64,000 nt of DNA from Corynebacterium glucuronolyticum DSM 44120 (GTDB lineage: Bacteria > Actinomycetota > Actinomycetes > Mycobacteriales > Mycobacteriaceae): assembly GCF_030440595.1 (NCBI RefSeq), contig NZ_CP047452.1:1488001-1552000 (forward strand), in the 5' to 3' direction. The notes beneath the pieces are model-generated. The model did not search any database, was not told the DNA's origin, and saw only the letters and a program-made list of their open reading frames with translations. The translations under genes and the position numbers were made by a program. Shown piece after piece: positions 1 to 8,629 of this stretch (its first letter is position 1; each line of letters starts with the position of its first letter).

Positions 1-549
1 CTTGTTGTCGCCGGCGGGGACTACGGTGCCGAAGTATTCCTTAAACAGATCCGGGTGCTCGCGCAGACCAGAATCCATATCGAGGAAGATAACGCCCTTT
101 TCTTCCAGGTCCTCGCGGATCTGGTGGTACACAACCTCAGACTCGTACTGGGCGGCGACACCCGCTACCAGGCGCTGTTTCTCCGCCTCGGGAATGCCGA
201 GTTTGTCGTAGGTATTGCGGATGTCATCCGGGAGATCTTCCCAGCTTGCAGCCGGCTTCTCAGTCGAACGAACGAAGTACTTAAATTCATCGAAATCGAT
301 AAAGGATAGATCCGGTCCCCACTTGGGAATGGGCTTCTTTTCAAAGATCTCGAGCGCCTTGAGGCGCTGCTCGAGCATCCATTCCGGCTCATTCTTCGTG
401 GCCGAGATGGTGCGGACAACCTCCTCGTCAAGGCCCTTCTTGGCGGCCTGTCCAGCGTCATCTGAGTCGTGCCAGCCGTAGCTGTACTTCGACGACATGG
501 ACTGGATGATTTCGTCATCCGACATCTTTTTATCGGTTGGTGCCGTCAC
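1..549 (-). CDS. sufB: Fe-S cluster assembly scaffold SufB (5' part of gene)
   Basis: SufB is the SufBCD-complex scaffold on which iron-sulfur clusters are built in the cytoplasm. The first 183 codons are visible and run off the left edge in frame. They read as the conserved SufB N-terminus, with YGWHDSDDAG near residue 23, YFVRSTEKPAASWEDLP in the middle, and KLGIPEAEKQRLVAGVAAQYESEVVYHQI cut here into GIPEAEKQRLVAG and YESEVVYHQI. The start is a GTG at 549 that overlaps the sufR stop as GTGA, with AGGAG just upstream inside the end of sufR. This suggests translational coupling and a sufR-sufB operon continuing leftward. The C-terminal core is outside the window. Confidence 0.96.
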   Translation of the reverse strand, partial: MTAPTDKKMSDDEIIQSMSSKYSYGWHDSDDAGQAAKKGLDEEVVRTISATKNEPEWMLEQRLKALEIFEKKPIPKWGPDLSFIDFDEFKYFVRSTEKPAASWEDLPDDIRNTYDKLGIPEAEKQRLVAGVAAQYESEVVYHQIREDLEEKGVIFLDMDSGLREHPDLFKEYFGTVVPAGDNK

Positions 550-1208
550 GCGTTGCTCCTTCTATCAATCGGTGTTATCGGTATGTTGGTCGTACAGATC
601 CCGTTGCCGTCGGCAATCGTAGCTAAAGGCTGCACATGTTGCCCGAGAATGCGGGAGACGATCTCCCTCTCGGCGGCGCACAGTTCGGGAAACTCTGAGG
701 CTACTTCCGAAATCGGGCAGTGATGGGTACACAGCTGTACCCCCGCCCCATTTTCTTGCACTTCGGCGGCGTAGCCGTGTTCTGTGAGCTGATCCGCCAA
801 ACGGCGAGCCAGTTCTTCCACCTCAGCAGCAGAAAGCCCACTCTTTGGGGATGTCTGTTCCTCAACGGACTGGAGGATATCTTCAATTCGTTGCCGCGCG
901 AACATCATGATCGCATCCTCACCACCCGTCTGACGCAACGCCCGCAGGGCATGAACTGCAAGTTCGTCGTATCCGTGACCGAACTGTTCCCGCCCTTTTG
1001 CGGTGAGGATAAACTTCTTTGCAGGACGACCCCTACCACGCGCTTTCTTAATCCGTTCCGGAGCTGTCGTAACGAGCCCTTCCTCTTCTAGGAGGTCGAG
1101 CTGTCTCCGAACACCGGCGGCGGACATCGAAAGTCGGGTGGCAAGATCCGTGGCGGCAAGTGGACCGTCCTTCAACAACATGTTTAGGATTGTTTCCCTT
1201 GTGTCCAC
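546..1208 (-). CDS. sufR: Iron-sulfur cluster biogenesis repressor SufR
   Basis: A DNA-binding regulator of about 220 residues that in actinobacteria represses the suf operon when its own Fe-S cluster is intact. The first 80 residues form a winged helix-turn-helix (RETILNMLLKDGPLAATDLA, then a basic KKARGRGRPAKK wing). The C-terminal third has a CTHHC motif followed by two more cysteines (PELC and NGIC), fitting cluster ligation. I chose the GTG at 1208 because GGAGG lies 4-9 bases upstream; a TTG five codons earlier would include that ribosome site. It is the first gene of the suf operon and overlaps sufB by four bases. The palindrome CAACAGTTG at 1252-1260 is a possible operator (inference). 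Confidence 0.93.
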   Translation of the reverse strand: MDTRETILNMLLKDGPLAATDLATRLSMSAAGVRRQLDLLEEEGLVTTAPERIKKARGRGRPAKKFILTAKGREQFGHGYDELAVHALRALRQTGGEDAIMMFARQRIEDILQSVEEQTSPKSGLSAAEVEELARRLADQLTEHGYAAEVQENGAGVQLCTHHCPISEVASEFPELCAAEREIVSRILGQHVQPLATIADGNGICTTNIPITPIDRRSNA

Positions 1209-1382
1209 AGTTCCTCCTTCCAACCGAATCGGCGGCCAACATACAATTTAGCAACAGTTGTGTTTTCTAAATTCTTGGCACGTACCAATGTACATTCTTC
1301 CTCTCGTGTTTCCAACAAGAAACTCGAAAAGCCTTTCAATCTTCACCGTTTCCAGGTTTGGCTCTATAACACGTCGGTAAGA

Positions 1383-1472
1383 CCCTCTCCCCCACGCACC
1401 AGATGCCAAGCGGAAGGCATCCATGTCGAAATTCGGGTCGATCCCCTCTCCCCCACGCACCAGATGCCAAGC
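1383..1472. repeat. 29-bp direct duplication
   Basis: The same 29 bases, beginning CCCTCTCCCCCACGCACCAG, occur at 1383-1411 and 1444-1472, a 61-base period. The intervening 32 bases are unrelated. It looks like a local duplication in the spacer; no function is evident. Confidence 0.85.
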
Positions 1473-1607
1473 CATGGCGGGCTGCTAACCGAGACACCGC
1501 GATATTTCTCCGGCACCTCACGGGTTGTTCTTGAGGCTCTTTTAAAGGCTCGTCCGGCACTATTCCGAAGCAGACTATGCCGAAGCAGGTGTAAACATGC
1601 CGACATG

Positions 1608-1667
1608 TGTTGACGTAGGTCGAAAGATGTTGACGTAGGTCGAAAGATGTTGACGTATGTCGAAACG
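1608..1667. repeat. Tandem repeat, three 20-bp units
   Basis: The unit TGTTGACGTAGGTCGAAAGA occurs perfectly at 1608-1627 and 1628-1647, and with three changes at 1648-1667. Twenty bases is about two helical turns, so a protein bound to each unit would sit on one face of the DNA. It lies about 300 bases upstream of mptB. Role unknown. Confidence 0.9.
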
Positions 1668-1969
1668 TGCGGACCCCAGGTCCAGCGGTTGCACAACGCC
1701 ATCCTGATTGGCATAGCCGGTGGCGAGTCGGGTGGGCACCCCATGTGCACGCCACGTGGGCACACCAGGTGGCACGGCCGGTCATCGGAAGCGGAACACT
1801 AGACTGAAAGGGATCACTACCCACTGTGGAGCATCGCACCCGCGATGTAGGTGACGTAGCGGGCGTAACAAACAGAAGAAGGATCTCCAAAAATAGGATC
1901 CACACCGGTACGGGAGAAGAACAAATCCACAGCGGTACCGAACCAGAACAATCGGAAACGGAGGAGTCG

Positions 1970-3883
1970 ATGGCGAAGAGGCCCGGCGTTTTTTCCGGCC
2001 TGATGCCCCGCATGGGCGAGCCGGGTAGCCGCTCAACGCTCCTCCACGGGACGGGAAACACCCGCATTCCCGACCGCCCACGACTGTCGTACCTCGACCT
2101 CACGCGCTTCGGCCAGCTGCGCTGGCTCGGCACCCTGGGAACGTTGCTGATCTCTTTGGGCGGGCTTGGAGCGGGCGCGCTGCCCGTGATCGATAATCCC
2201 TACGCGTACCTCCCATTCGGACGCCTCATGAGCCGGATGCTTCAAACGTCATCCGTCATCGTCCTCGTTGGCGTCGGCTTGCTCGTTCTTGCCTGGGTGC
2301 TCATGGCTCCCTATGTAGGAGCGTCTAAGGACAAAAACATCACTGGCGCGCCTCTCATCACGCTTTCGACGCTTCGGAGGACGTGGGTTGCCTGGGTACT
2401 TCCGATTGTGTTGACTGCACCGCTTTTTACCCAAGATATCTACTCTTACTTGGCTCAGGGGGCGATCGTAAGTTACGGACTCGATCCCTATGCAGCCGGT
2501 CCCGTACAGATCTTGGGTCCGGAACACCACCTCGCGCGATCTGTTCCCTTTATCTGGGCTAACTCCCCTTCACCATATGGGCCAATTGCCTTGGGGATCG
2601 CGGCTGCCATCAACGTCGTTACCCGGGAATCCATTTTCTTCGGCGTGCTTGCTCACCGACTCGTCGCTGTCATCGGACTGATGGCTGCAGGCTGGGCAAT
2701 TACCAAGCTTGCTCGACGATGTGACGTGCGCTCTCAGACGGCAGTGTGGCTCGGGATCCTCAACCCCCTGGCACTCCTTCACCTTATCGGAGGCATCCAT
2801 AACGAGTCCATCATGCTCGGTCTTTCTTTGGTGGGAATGGAGCTCGGCCTGCGTGGTGTTGATGCCATCCGCGAAGTGCGTATCGGGAGAGCATCCGCGT
2901 CAGCGATGCAGCAAGGATTACCCTCGCTAAGCACCGCAGTGACAGATAGCAGGGAAGGCACGGATGCCACTGCGCAGCCCACTGCCCAGCTAAAAGGACC
3001 ACGGCAACCGAGTGTTCCGACACGAGTCACACATCCGTCGATTGCCCGTCACGGCTGGGGCCTCATCGTCGCTTCTGGTGTCCTCATTTCCATGTCGGGC
3101 ATGGTCAAGGTGACAGGCTTTATTGCGTTGGGCTTTGTGGGTATGGCGCTCGCCCGGATGACGTACCGCACGGAAGCGGATCGGCTCCGCCTCGACACCC
3201 GCCACCTATCTTCCGATGCTGTCAATCCAGAGGGGTTAAGCGAGGCTGAACGCTCCCGTCCCAATAACAAGTGGAGCCTGAGTCACTGGTTCCATATTGC
3301 CCGTGCCATCGCGGTGCAGGCGACGGTCCTCGTTCTCACGGCAATTCTCGTGGGTGCGGTGACGGGCATCGGCTTTGGATGGGTCACCGGCCAAGGTGGT
3401 GCTGCGACCATTCGTTCGTGGATGTCTATCACAACGGACCTGGGGGTGATTAGCGGATGGGCGGGCATGCTCCTCGGACTGGGGGATCATACAGAGATGA
3501 TCCTCGTCATCACCCGTGGCATCGGTATAGCAATCTCGCTGGCGTTTATGGTCCGCATGCTCATCGCTACTTTCCGCGGCACAATTAGCCCGGTGGGTGG
3601 TTTTGGGGTGAGCACTTTCCTCCTCGTTGTCCTCTTCCCCGTTGTTCACCCCTGGTACATGCTCTGGGCGATCTTGCCCCTGGCAGCCTGGGCCAACCAG
3701 AACATCTTCCGCTACGCGGCTATCGGCTATTCCGCGATCATGTGCTTCTTCGTGCTTCCCCGCGGGCTCGCGCTGCCACCCGGAACTATCTTTAGCATCT
3801 ATGTGGCATCGCTCATCGCGTTCATCACTGTCATCGGGGTGCTTCTCTTTGCCCGCAACAAGCTCTACGGTCCACACATGTAG
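1970..3883 (+). CDS. mptB: Alpha-(1->6)-mannopyranosyltransferase MptB (GT-C family)
   Basis: A 637-residue polytopic membrane enzyme that would add alpha-1,6-mannose from polyprenyl-phosphate-mannose to the lipomannan/lipoarabinomannan backbone on the outer face of the membrane. About a dozen hydrophobic segments are visible. The first outer loop carries the acidic GT-C-type motif (FTQDIYSYLAQG, Asp in QDIYSY) and NPLALLHLIGGIHNES follows later. A Ser/Thr/Pro-rich loop (SLSTAVTDSREGTDATAQPT) breaks the middle. The ATG at 1970 is chosen because GGAGGAG lies at 1960-1966; an upstream ATG at 1826 would add 48 hydrophilic residues without homology. In C. glutamicum this gene also sits between sufR and the ABC pair. 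The MptB name rests on synteny and overall pattern. Confidence 0.88.
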   Translation: MAKRPGVFSGLMPRMGEPGSRSTLLHGTGNTRIPDRPRLSYLDLTRFGQLRWLGTLGTLLISLGGLGAGALPVIDNPYAYLPFGRLMSRMLQTSSVIVLVGVGLLVLAWVLMAPYVGASKDKNITGAPLITLSTLRRTWVAWVLPIVLTAPLFTQDIYSYLAQGAIVSYGLDPYAAGPVQILGPEHHLARSVPFIWANSPSPYGPIALGIAAAINVVTRESIFFGVLAHRLVAVIGLMAAGWAITKLARRCDVRSQTAVWLGILNPLALLHLIGGIHNESIMLGLSLVGMELGLRGVDAIREVRIGRASASAMQQGLPSLSTAVTDSREGTDATAQPTAQLKGPRQPSVPTRVTHPSIARHGWGLIVASGVLISMSGMVKVTGFIALGFVGMALARMTYRTEADRLRLDTRHLSSDAVNPEGLSEAERSRPNNKWSLSHWFHIARAIAVQATVLVLTAILVGAVTGIGFGWVTGQGGAATIRSWMSITTDLGVISGWAGMLLGLGDHTEMILVITRGIGIAISLAFMVRMLIATFRGTISPVGGFGVSTFLLVVLFPVVHPWYMLWAILPLAAWANQNIFRYAAIGYSAIMCFFVLPRGLALPPGTIFSIYVASLIAFITVIGVLLFARNKLYGPHM

Positions 3884-4421
3884 CACTCACTGGGCATTGC
3901 TCGAGGGAGGAATGTTTCCTCTCGCTGTCGCCAGCGCGGCCCTACGCTTCCAGCCACCAGCGCGGCCCTACGCTTCCAGCCACCAGCGCGGCCCCATGCT
4001 TCCTGTCGCCAGCGCGAAATTTAAAGGTGGGCCGAAGGAACCCTCGAGATGTTGCCAGAGTGCACCGTTTGGTTTCCACAGGCTTGTCGACGACTCCCCG
4101 CGCGGACTGTCGTTACGAATCGGTCTGCAGATGCTCCTACCCCCGTTTTCTGCACTGTCCACCCCGCTACCGCTACTCCCTTGCACCCGCTACATCCCTT
4201 TGAATCTTTCGGCTTACTTGAAATATCTGCGCCACGCACCTCGCTTCGCCAGCTCTGTTTCGGTTCCACCTCCTCGACCGCCTAAGATAGCGGGAGGTTA
4301 TAGGCAGCGAGAATGTCTATGGACGGCAAGCTTGCCAGTAGCGGAATGTCAACGCAGCTGGCAGACTTTCGATGGATAAACAGCTTCCGTGGACCTTCGA
4401 ACTAGATAGGTTAAAGAACGT
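3884..4421. other. Intergenic region between mptB and ABC transporter genes
   Basis: The spacer is 538 bases. Its first part is a 26-bp tandem array (3931-4016). The remainder, to the ATG at 4422, shows no gene-like frame; a plus-strand frame through it comes from mptB sequence read out of frame plus the repeats. The promoter of the ABC operon should lie in the last 100 bases, but I could not place it. Confidence 0.6.
3931..4016. repeat. Tandem repeat, 26-bp units
   Basis: Two identical 26-base units (starting CCAGCGCGGCCCTACGCTTC) at 3931-3956 and 3957-3982 are followed by a diverged copy at 3983-4008 and the first eight bases of a fourth at 4009-4016. A degenerate half-copy precedes them (3917-3930). 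It lies just after the mptB stop. Confidence 0.9.
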
Positions 4422-5405
4422 ATGGCGAATAGCGCCCCTTTGTCCACCGCAGGCGCTGCGGTGGAGCTTCAGCATGTGACCAAGCGATTTGGCACTACGA
4501 CGGCGGTTGATAATCTCACCATCACGATTCCTCGTGGCCACGTCACATCGCTTCTTGGCCCGAATGGTGCCGGCAAAACCACGACGATTGAGATGTGCGA
4601 GGGGTTCCTCACCCCCGACGACGGAACAATCCGCGTGCTAGGTCTTGATCCGCGTACCGAACAAGCAGAGCTTCGAAGCAAAGTCGGCATCATGCTTCAG
4701 GGTGGCGGCGCGTACCCGGGGGTTCGTGTCGGCGAACTGCTTCGCCTCACGGCAAGTTACGCCAAAAACCCGCTGTCCCCCGACTGGCTCCTCGAGCTCG
4801 TCGGGCTCAGTGACCAGGAAAAGACGACATACAAGAGCCTTTCTGGGGGTCAGCAGCAGCGACTTTCTCTCGCGTGTGCGCTCATTGGACGCCCGGAACT
4901 GATCTTCCTTGACGAGCCTACAGCCGGGCTCGATGCCCAGGCACGCCACCTCGTATGGGAACTCATTGAAGCGCTAAAGGCCGACGGGGTCAGCATTATC
5001 CTGACTACACACCACCTGGATGAAGCCGAGGCGTTGTCCGACAATGTCTTCATCATTCAGAAGGGTTCCCTCGTCGCTGCAGGAAGTCCGGCCGATCTTG
5101 CCCGCACGGCACGAGAGGAGGCGGCGCCACACATCTGCCTTGTTATTGACGGCCCCGTCGACCCCATACAGCTCGCAGAGCGGGTAGTGCGTCACGGACT
5201 GACAATTTCCGCTGATAGTTTCTCCCCCGCAAATCACGCCAACGAGATCGGTGCTTTCAAAGTTGCGTGCGAGCCGACGGCCTCTGCTTTTGCAGCTCTT
5301 GCAGGAGCATGCGCAGACCTTGGTCTCCCCCTCATCGAAATCTCGGCGGCCACGCCGTCCCTCGAAGATATCTTCCTGGACATCACTGGAAAGGACGCGA
5401 ACTAA
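4422..5405 (+). CDS. ABC transporter ATP-binding protein (DrrA-like exporter)
   Basis: A 327-residue ATPase subunit that would power the membrane protein encoded just downstream. Visible in order are Walker A GPNGAGKTTT (about residue 47), a Q-loop MLQGGGAYPG, the signature LSGGQQQR, Walker B LIFLDEPTAGLD and the switch histidine in LTTHHLDEAEAL. The last 90 residues form the usual accessory domain of DrrA/CcmA-type exporters. The permease follows after four bases, so the two genes are co-transcribed. The same pair lies between mptB and ctaA in C. glutamicum. The substrate is unknown; drug, lipid or a cell-envelope compound are all possible. Confidence 0.93.
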   Translation: MANSAPLSTAGAAVELQHVTKRFGTTTAVDNLTITIPRGHVTSLLGPNGAGKTTTIEMCEGFLTPDDGTIRVLGLDPRTEQAELRSKVGIMLQGGGAYPGVRVGELLRLTASYAKNPLSPDWLLELVGLSDQEKTTYKSLSGGQQQRLSLACALIGRPELIFLDEPTAGLDAQARHLVWELIEALKADGVSIILTTHHLDEAEALSDNVFIIQKGSLVAAGSPADLARTAREEAAPHICLVIDGPVDPIQLAERVVRHGLTISADSFSPANHANEIGAFKVACEPTASAFAALAGACADLGLPLIEISAATPSLEDIFLDITGKDAN

Positions 5406-5409
5406 CCCA

Positions 5410-6294
5410 ATGGCTACATCCCCGTCTTCCCCCTCGGCGCGGACTCCGCAGTCCTCGCCCATAACTGACCGCGCCACGCGGGTACCGTCCTCGTCGTCTG
5501 CAAACGTTTCTCGTCCTACTCGGACGTCTCGCTTCGCACCGGGGACGTTCACCCCGGATCCCGGTTCGGCCGGCACGTTCACCATGCTCCTGCACCAGGC
5601 CCGGATGGAGACGACGCTCATCCTCCGCCATGGCGAGCAACTTCTCCTCTCACTCATCATCCCCATCATGTCGCTCATCGGGCTGGCATTTTTCCCCGTT
5701 CCTGGAATCGACAACCCGTTGGAGCTTGCGGTTCCCTTCGCCCTCGCGTTGTCCGCGCTGTCTGCGGGGTTCACCGGCCAGGCGATTAGCGTCGTCTTCG
5801 ACCGTCGCTATGGAGCTCTGAAGCGAATCGGGGCGTCCGGAGTGCCGAAGAACATCATCATCGGTGGCAAGATCCTCGCGGTACTCGTCGTCAGCGTCAT
5901 TCAGGCTGTCCTGATCCTCGCTATTGCTTTGGCCTTGGGCTGGCGTGCCCCACTGGTTGCCTTCCCGATCGCGATCGTTTTCATCCTCGTCGGCCTCTGG
6001 GCATTCATCTCCTGGGGTCTCCTCTTCGGCGGAACAACCAGTTCGGAAATTGTCCTCGCAGTGGCGAACCTCATCTGGTTCCTCCTCCTGGGAGCAGCCG
6101 GTGCAGCAGCGATCACCTTCGGCCCCGGCGTTCCTGCGTTCCTCACTGCAGTGCCTTCCGTCGCGCTTACCGACGCTCTGTGGCAGGCCACAGTGGGCAC
6201 CTTCCCGCTTCCCCACCTCATTTCGCTTATTATCTGGGCCGTTGTCGGCACACTTCTGGCCAATCGGTTCTTCACTTTCACCTACAAGCGCTAG
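5410..6294 (+). CDS. ABC-2 type transporter permease
   Basis: A 294-residue integral membrane protein and partner of the preceding ATPase. After a Ser/Pro/Thr-rich cytoplasmic N-terminus (about 60 residues) come ETTLILRHGEQLLLSLIIPI and six hydrophobic segments, ending LLANRFFTFTYKR. This is the ABC-2 layout of DrrB-like exporters. I chose the ATG at 5410, four bases after the ATPase stop; the frame is open further upstream but overlaps the ATPase gene. The disordered N-terminus is longer than in typical family members, so a start closer to FAPGTFTPDP cannot be excluded. Confidence 0.9.
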   Translation: MATSPSSPSARTPQSSPITDRATRVPSSSSANVSRPTRTSRFAPGTFTPDPGSAGTFTMLLHQARMETTLILRHGEQLLLSLIIPIMSLIGLAFFPVPGIDNPLELAVPFALALSALSAGFTGQAISVVFDRRYGALKRIGASGVPKNIIIGGKILAVLVVSVIQAVLILAIALALGWRAPLVAFPIAIVFILVGLWAFISWGLLFGGTTSSEIVLAVANLIWFLLLGAAGAAAITFGPGVPAFLTAVPSVALTDALWQATVGTFPLPHLISLIIWAVVGTLLANRFFTFTYKR

Positions 6295-6639
6295 CACCCC
6301 GTGCTCTGAACGGAGGCGAGCAGCGGAAATGATGCCAGATTGCCCGCCGTTCTCCTCCCCAAGAAGAGCTAACAGAGGGGGTAACCGTTGGGAACGTGGC
6401 ATCGTCTGGCACGCTGCGACGCGGGGAAGACAGACTACCTCGTATCGTCGACAGGCAATGAGCGTCCGCCCCCAACACTCACCCTCCGCCTTTAGTTGGA
6501 GCCCCATACAACGGCTACGTCTCTACAGCCGAGCGCCTAAACCCAGTCCACACACGAGTTTTCCCTTTTTCTCCCCGCTCTGACAGGGAACGCACACCCA
6601 ATTGCACAATTGATTCAACCTACGTCTAAAGTTTAGGTT
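6295..6639. other. Intergenic region before ctaA
   Basis: A 345-base spacer with no credible gene. Its right end carries the likely ctaA promoter, two CAATTG hexamers two bases apart (6599-6612) and an 11-base palindrome CTAAAGTTTAG (6626-6636) touching the ctaA start. Confidence 0.55.
6602..6630 (+). promoter_or_regulatory. Candidate ctaA promoter
   Basis: TTGCAC at 6602-6607 and TCTAAA at 6625-6630 are spaced by 17 bases, fitting a sigma-A-type promoter. Transcription would begin around 6637-6640, at the ctaA ATG itself, which would make the message leaderless, a common state in corynebacteria and consistent with the weak ribosome site. The palindrome CTAAAGTTTAG overlaps the -10. Confidence 0.4.
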
Positions 6640-7638
6640 ATGTCTGTAGCAGAAACGGCTAACCACCAGTCCGGGTTGCGCTCGGCACGAAATCAGCGCA
6701 ACGCGGCCTTCGGTGTCCTTGCCGGTCAAAGTCTCATCACCCTCACCGGTTCCATTGTTCGCGTTACAGGTTCAGGGCTCGGCTGTGACACGTGGCCCAA
6801 TTGCCACCCGGGTTCCCTCGTCCCAGTTCAAGGCGCTGCACCGTGGATCCAGCAGCTGATTGAGTTCGGTAACCGCACACTTACTTTCGTCCTCGTCGCG
6901 TTGACTGTGTGGCTGCTCGTCGCCGTCTACAAGGCTGGCCGTAGGTCCTACATCAAGAAGCTCGCGTGGCTCCAGCTCATCGGTGTCTTCGTCCAGGCTG
7001 TCATCGGCGGCATTTCCGTGCATATGGATCTGAAGTGGTACGCCGTCGCGCTCCACTTCCTTCCCTCCGTCTTCCTCGTGTTCTTTGCTGCCCTTACGTG
7101 CGTCCGCGTGATGGAGCCTGACAACGGCGTAGATCGCCGTGAGTACCCACGTACCATTCAGTACCTCGCCCTCGGAACAGCGGCTGCACTCGCACTCGTT
7201 CTCGCAACCGGAACAATGGTTACGGGCGCAGGCCCCCACGCCGGCGACGCAAACGACGGTATGAAGGGACGGCTGGAAGTAGATATCGAGTGGATGGCAC
7301 ACATTCACGCTGGCACGATGTACCTTTTCCTGGGGCTCATCGTCGGTCTCCTCGCCGCCATCTTTGCCACCAAGACCACATCCGAGGTTGCCCGGAAATT
7401 TGCCGTCGGCCTCGTCGTCGTCTGCGTCCTCCAGGCGCTTGTCGGCATCATCCAAGTCAACCTCCACGTACCAAACTGGACCGTGCCGATTCACGTTTTC
7501 TTAAGTTCGGTGGTCACTGCCTTCACAGGGTTTGTCTACGCGCACGGCACGTCACGTGTCCCCGCCACGTCCGATCACGCAGCTACGGGCACGGACTCGG
7601 TGACCAACGCCACCCCCTTTCTGACCCCAGAGAGGTAA
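6640..7638 (+). CDS. ctaA: Heme A synthase CtaA
   Basis: Converts heme O to heme A for the aa3-type cytochrome oxidase. The 332 residues form about eight transmembrane helices. Near the N-terminus is the family motif GSIVRVTGSGLGCDTWPNC, with the extracytoplasmic cysteine pair; later segments keep the heme-ligand histidines in LHFLPSVFLV and MAHIHAGTMYLF. The ATG at 6640 gives the expected corynebacterial length. The gene faces ctaB, which supplies its substrate, with the quinone reductase and acetyltransferase genes between them. Confidence 0.95.
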   Translation: MSVAETANHQSGLRSARNQRNAAFGVLAGQSLITLTGSIVRVTGSGLGCDTWPNCHPGSLVPVQGAAPWIQQLIEFGNRTLTFVLVALTVWLLVAVYKAGRRSYIKKLAWLQLIGVFVQAVIGGISVHMDLKWYAVALHFLPSVFLVFFAALTCVRVMEPDNGVDRREYPRTIQYLALGTAAALALVLATGTMVTGAGPHAGDANDGMKGRLEVDIEWMAHIHAGTMYLFLGLIVGLLAAIFATKTTSEVARKFAVGLVVVCVLQALVGIIQVNLHVPNWTVPIHVFLSSVVTAFTGFVYAHGTSRVPATSDHAATGTDSVTNATPFLTPER

Positions 7639-7660
7639 GAAGCACAGTACCGTTGAAGGT

Positions 7661-8629
7661 ATGCGTGCAATAGTTATTGAACAAACCGGCGGCCCGGAGG
7701 TCCTGAAGCTTTCCGAGGCCCCCATTCCCCAGCCAACAGACGACCAGGTCCTCATCCAGGTCGATGTGGCTGGGATTAACTATATCGACACCTACTACCG
7801 CTCGGGTATCTATCACGCGGGACTCCCCTTTATCCCGGGTCAGGAAGGTACCGGCAAGGTAGTTCAGGATCCCCGAGGCGAGATAGCCGAGGGCACCGTT
7901 GTCGCCTGGTTTACTGCCCTCGGCTCCTACGCCGAATACGTCTGCGTACCACGCAACCGCATCGTCGCGGTACCCGACACCATCTCACCCACAGTCGCGG
8001 CATCCATGCTCCTCCAGGGAGTGACGGCGCACTACCTCACCGATGGCGTTTACCACCTCGATGAGAATTCCACTTGCCTCATCACTGCAGGAGCCGGTGG
8101 TGTCGGACTCCTCACCACCCAATTCGCTGTCAGCCTGGGGGCGACGGTGTATTCCGTCGTTTCCTCCGACGAAAAGGAAGAGTTGGCTCGCGAGGCAGGA
8201 GCCACGGAGGTGTTCCGCTACAGCGAGCAGCTGGCCGAAAAGGTCCGTCGTTACAACGGTGGTGTCGGCGTCGATGTCGTTTACGATGGCGTCGGCAAGG
8301 ACACCTTCCAGGAATCCCTTGAGGTTGTTCGGCCCCGTGGCACGGTGGCTCTGTTCGGGGCGGCATCCGGACCGGTTGAGCCGATCGATCCGCAGCTCCT
8401 CAACACACACGGTTCTATCTTCCTCACGCGCCCCTCCATTAGCGCCTACATCGCCACCGACGACGAATTCGCCATGCGCTGTCAAGCCGTAACGAAGGCC
8501 GTCGCCGCCGGCACGCTCGATATCCGAGTAGGTGGAGTGTATCCACTGGAAGAAGCCGCCCGCGCCCACACGGACCTGCAGAGTCGCAAGACGACGGGCT
8601 CCATCGTTTTGGAGGTGAGCAAGCCATGA
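7661..8629 (+). CDS. qor: NADPH:quinone oxidoreductase (zinc-independent MDR family)
   Basis: A 322-residue medium-chain reductase/dehydrogenase that would reduce quinones with NADPH in the cytoplasm. It begins MRAIVIEQTGGPEVLKL, carries the GINYIDTYYRSGIY segment typical of QOR enzymes, and has a Rossmann nucleotide site (ITAGAGGVGLL near residue 147). Catalytic-zinc cysteines are absent, as expected. It starts 22 bases after ctaA and overlaps the next gene by ATGA, so ctaA-qor-acetyltransferase is probably one operon. C. glutamicum has a qor gene at the same place. Confidence 0.92.
   Translation: MRAIVIEQTGGPEVLKLSEAPIPQPTDDQVLIQVDVAGINYIDTYYRSGIYHAGLPFIPGQEGTGKVVQDPRGEIAEGTVVAWFTALGSYAEYVCVPRNRIVAVPDTISPTVAASMLLQGVTAHYLTDGVYHLDENSTCLITAGAGGVGLLTTQFAVSLGATVYSVVSSDEKEELAREAGATEVFRYSEQLAEKVRRYNGGVGVDVVYDGVGKDTFQESLEVVRPRGTVALFGAASGPVEPIDPQLLNTHGSIFLTRPSISAYIATDDEFAMRCQAVTKAVAAGTLDIRVGGVYPLEEAARAHTDLQSRKTTGSIVLEVSKP

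Larger units (their letters stand above)
1209..1969. other. Intergenic region between sufR and mptB with repeats
   Basis: This 761-base divergent spacer holds no credible gene. It contains the presumed sufR promoter near 1250-1300, a 29-base direct duplication (1383-1411 and 1444-1472), three 20-base tandem units (1608-1667) and a G+C-rich stretch with short palindromes such as CCACGTGG near 1754. Open frames across it on both strands consist of low-complexity residues with no family resemblance. Confidence 0.7.

Noticed and set aside
1608..1667. CRISPR array
   Set aside because: The repeats here and at the other arrays are contiguous, without unique spacers of constant length, and no cas gene is present.
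1336..2133. Long minus-strand frame opposite the start of mptB
   Set aside because: Arg/Pro/Ser-rich shadow frame without family likeness; it crosses the repeats and the mptB coding start.
3627..4379. Plus-strand frame across the end of mptB and the 26-bp array
   Set aside because: It is an out-of-frame reading of mptB followed by repeats, with no ribosome site and no homology.
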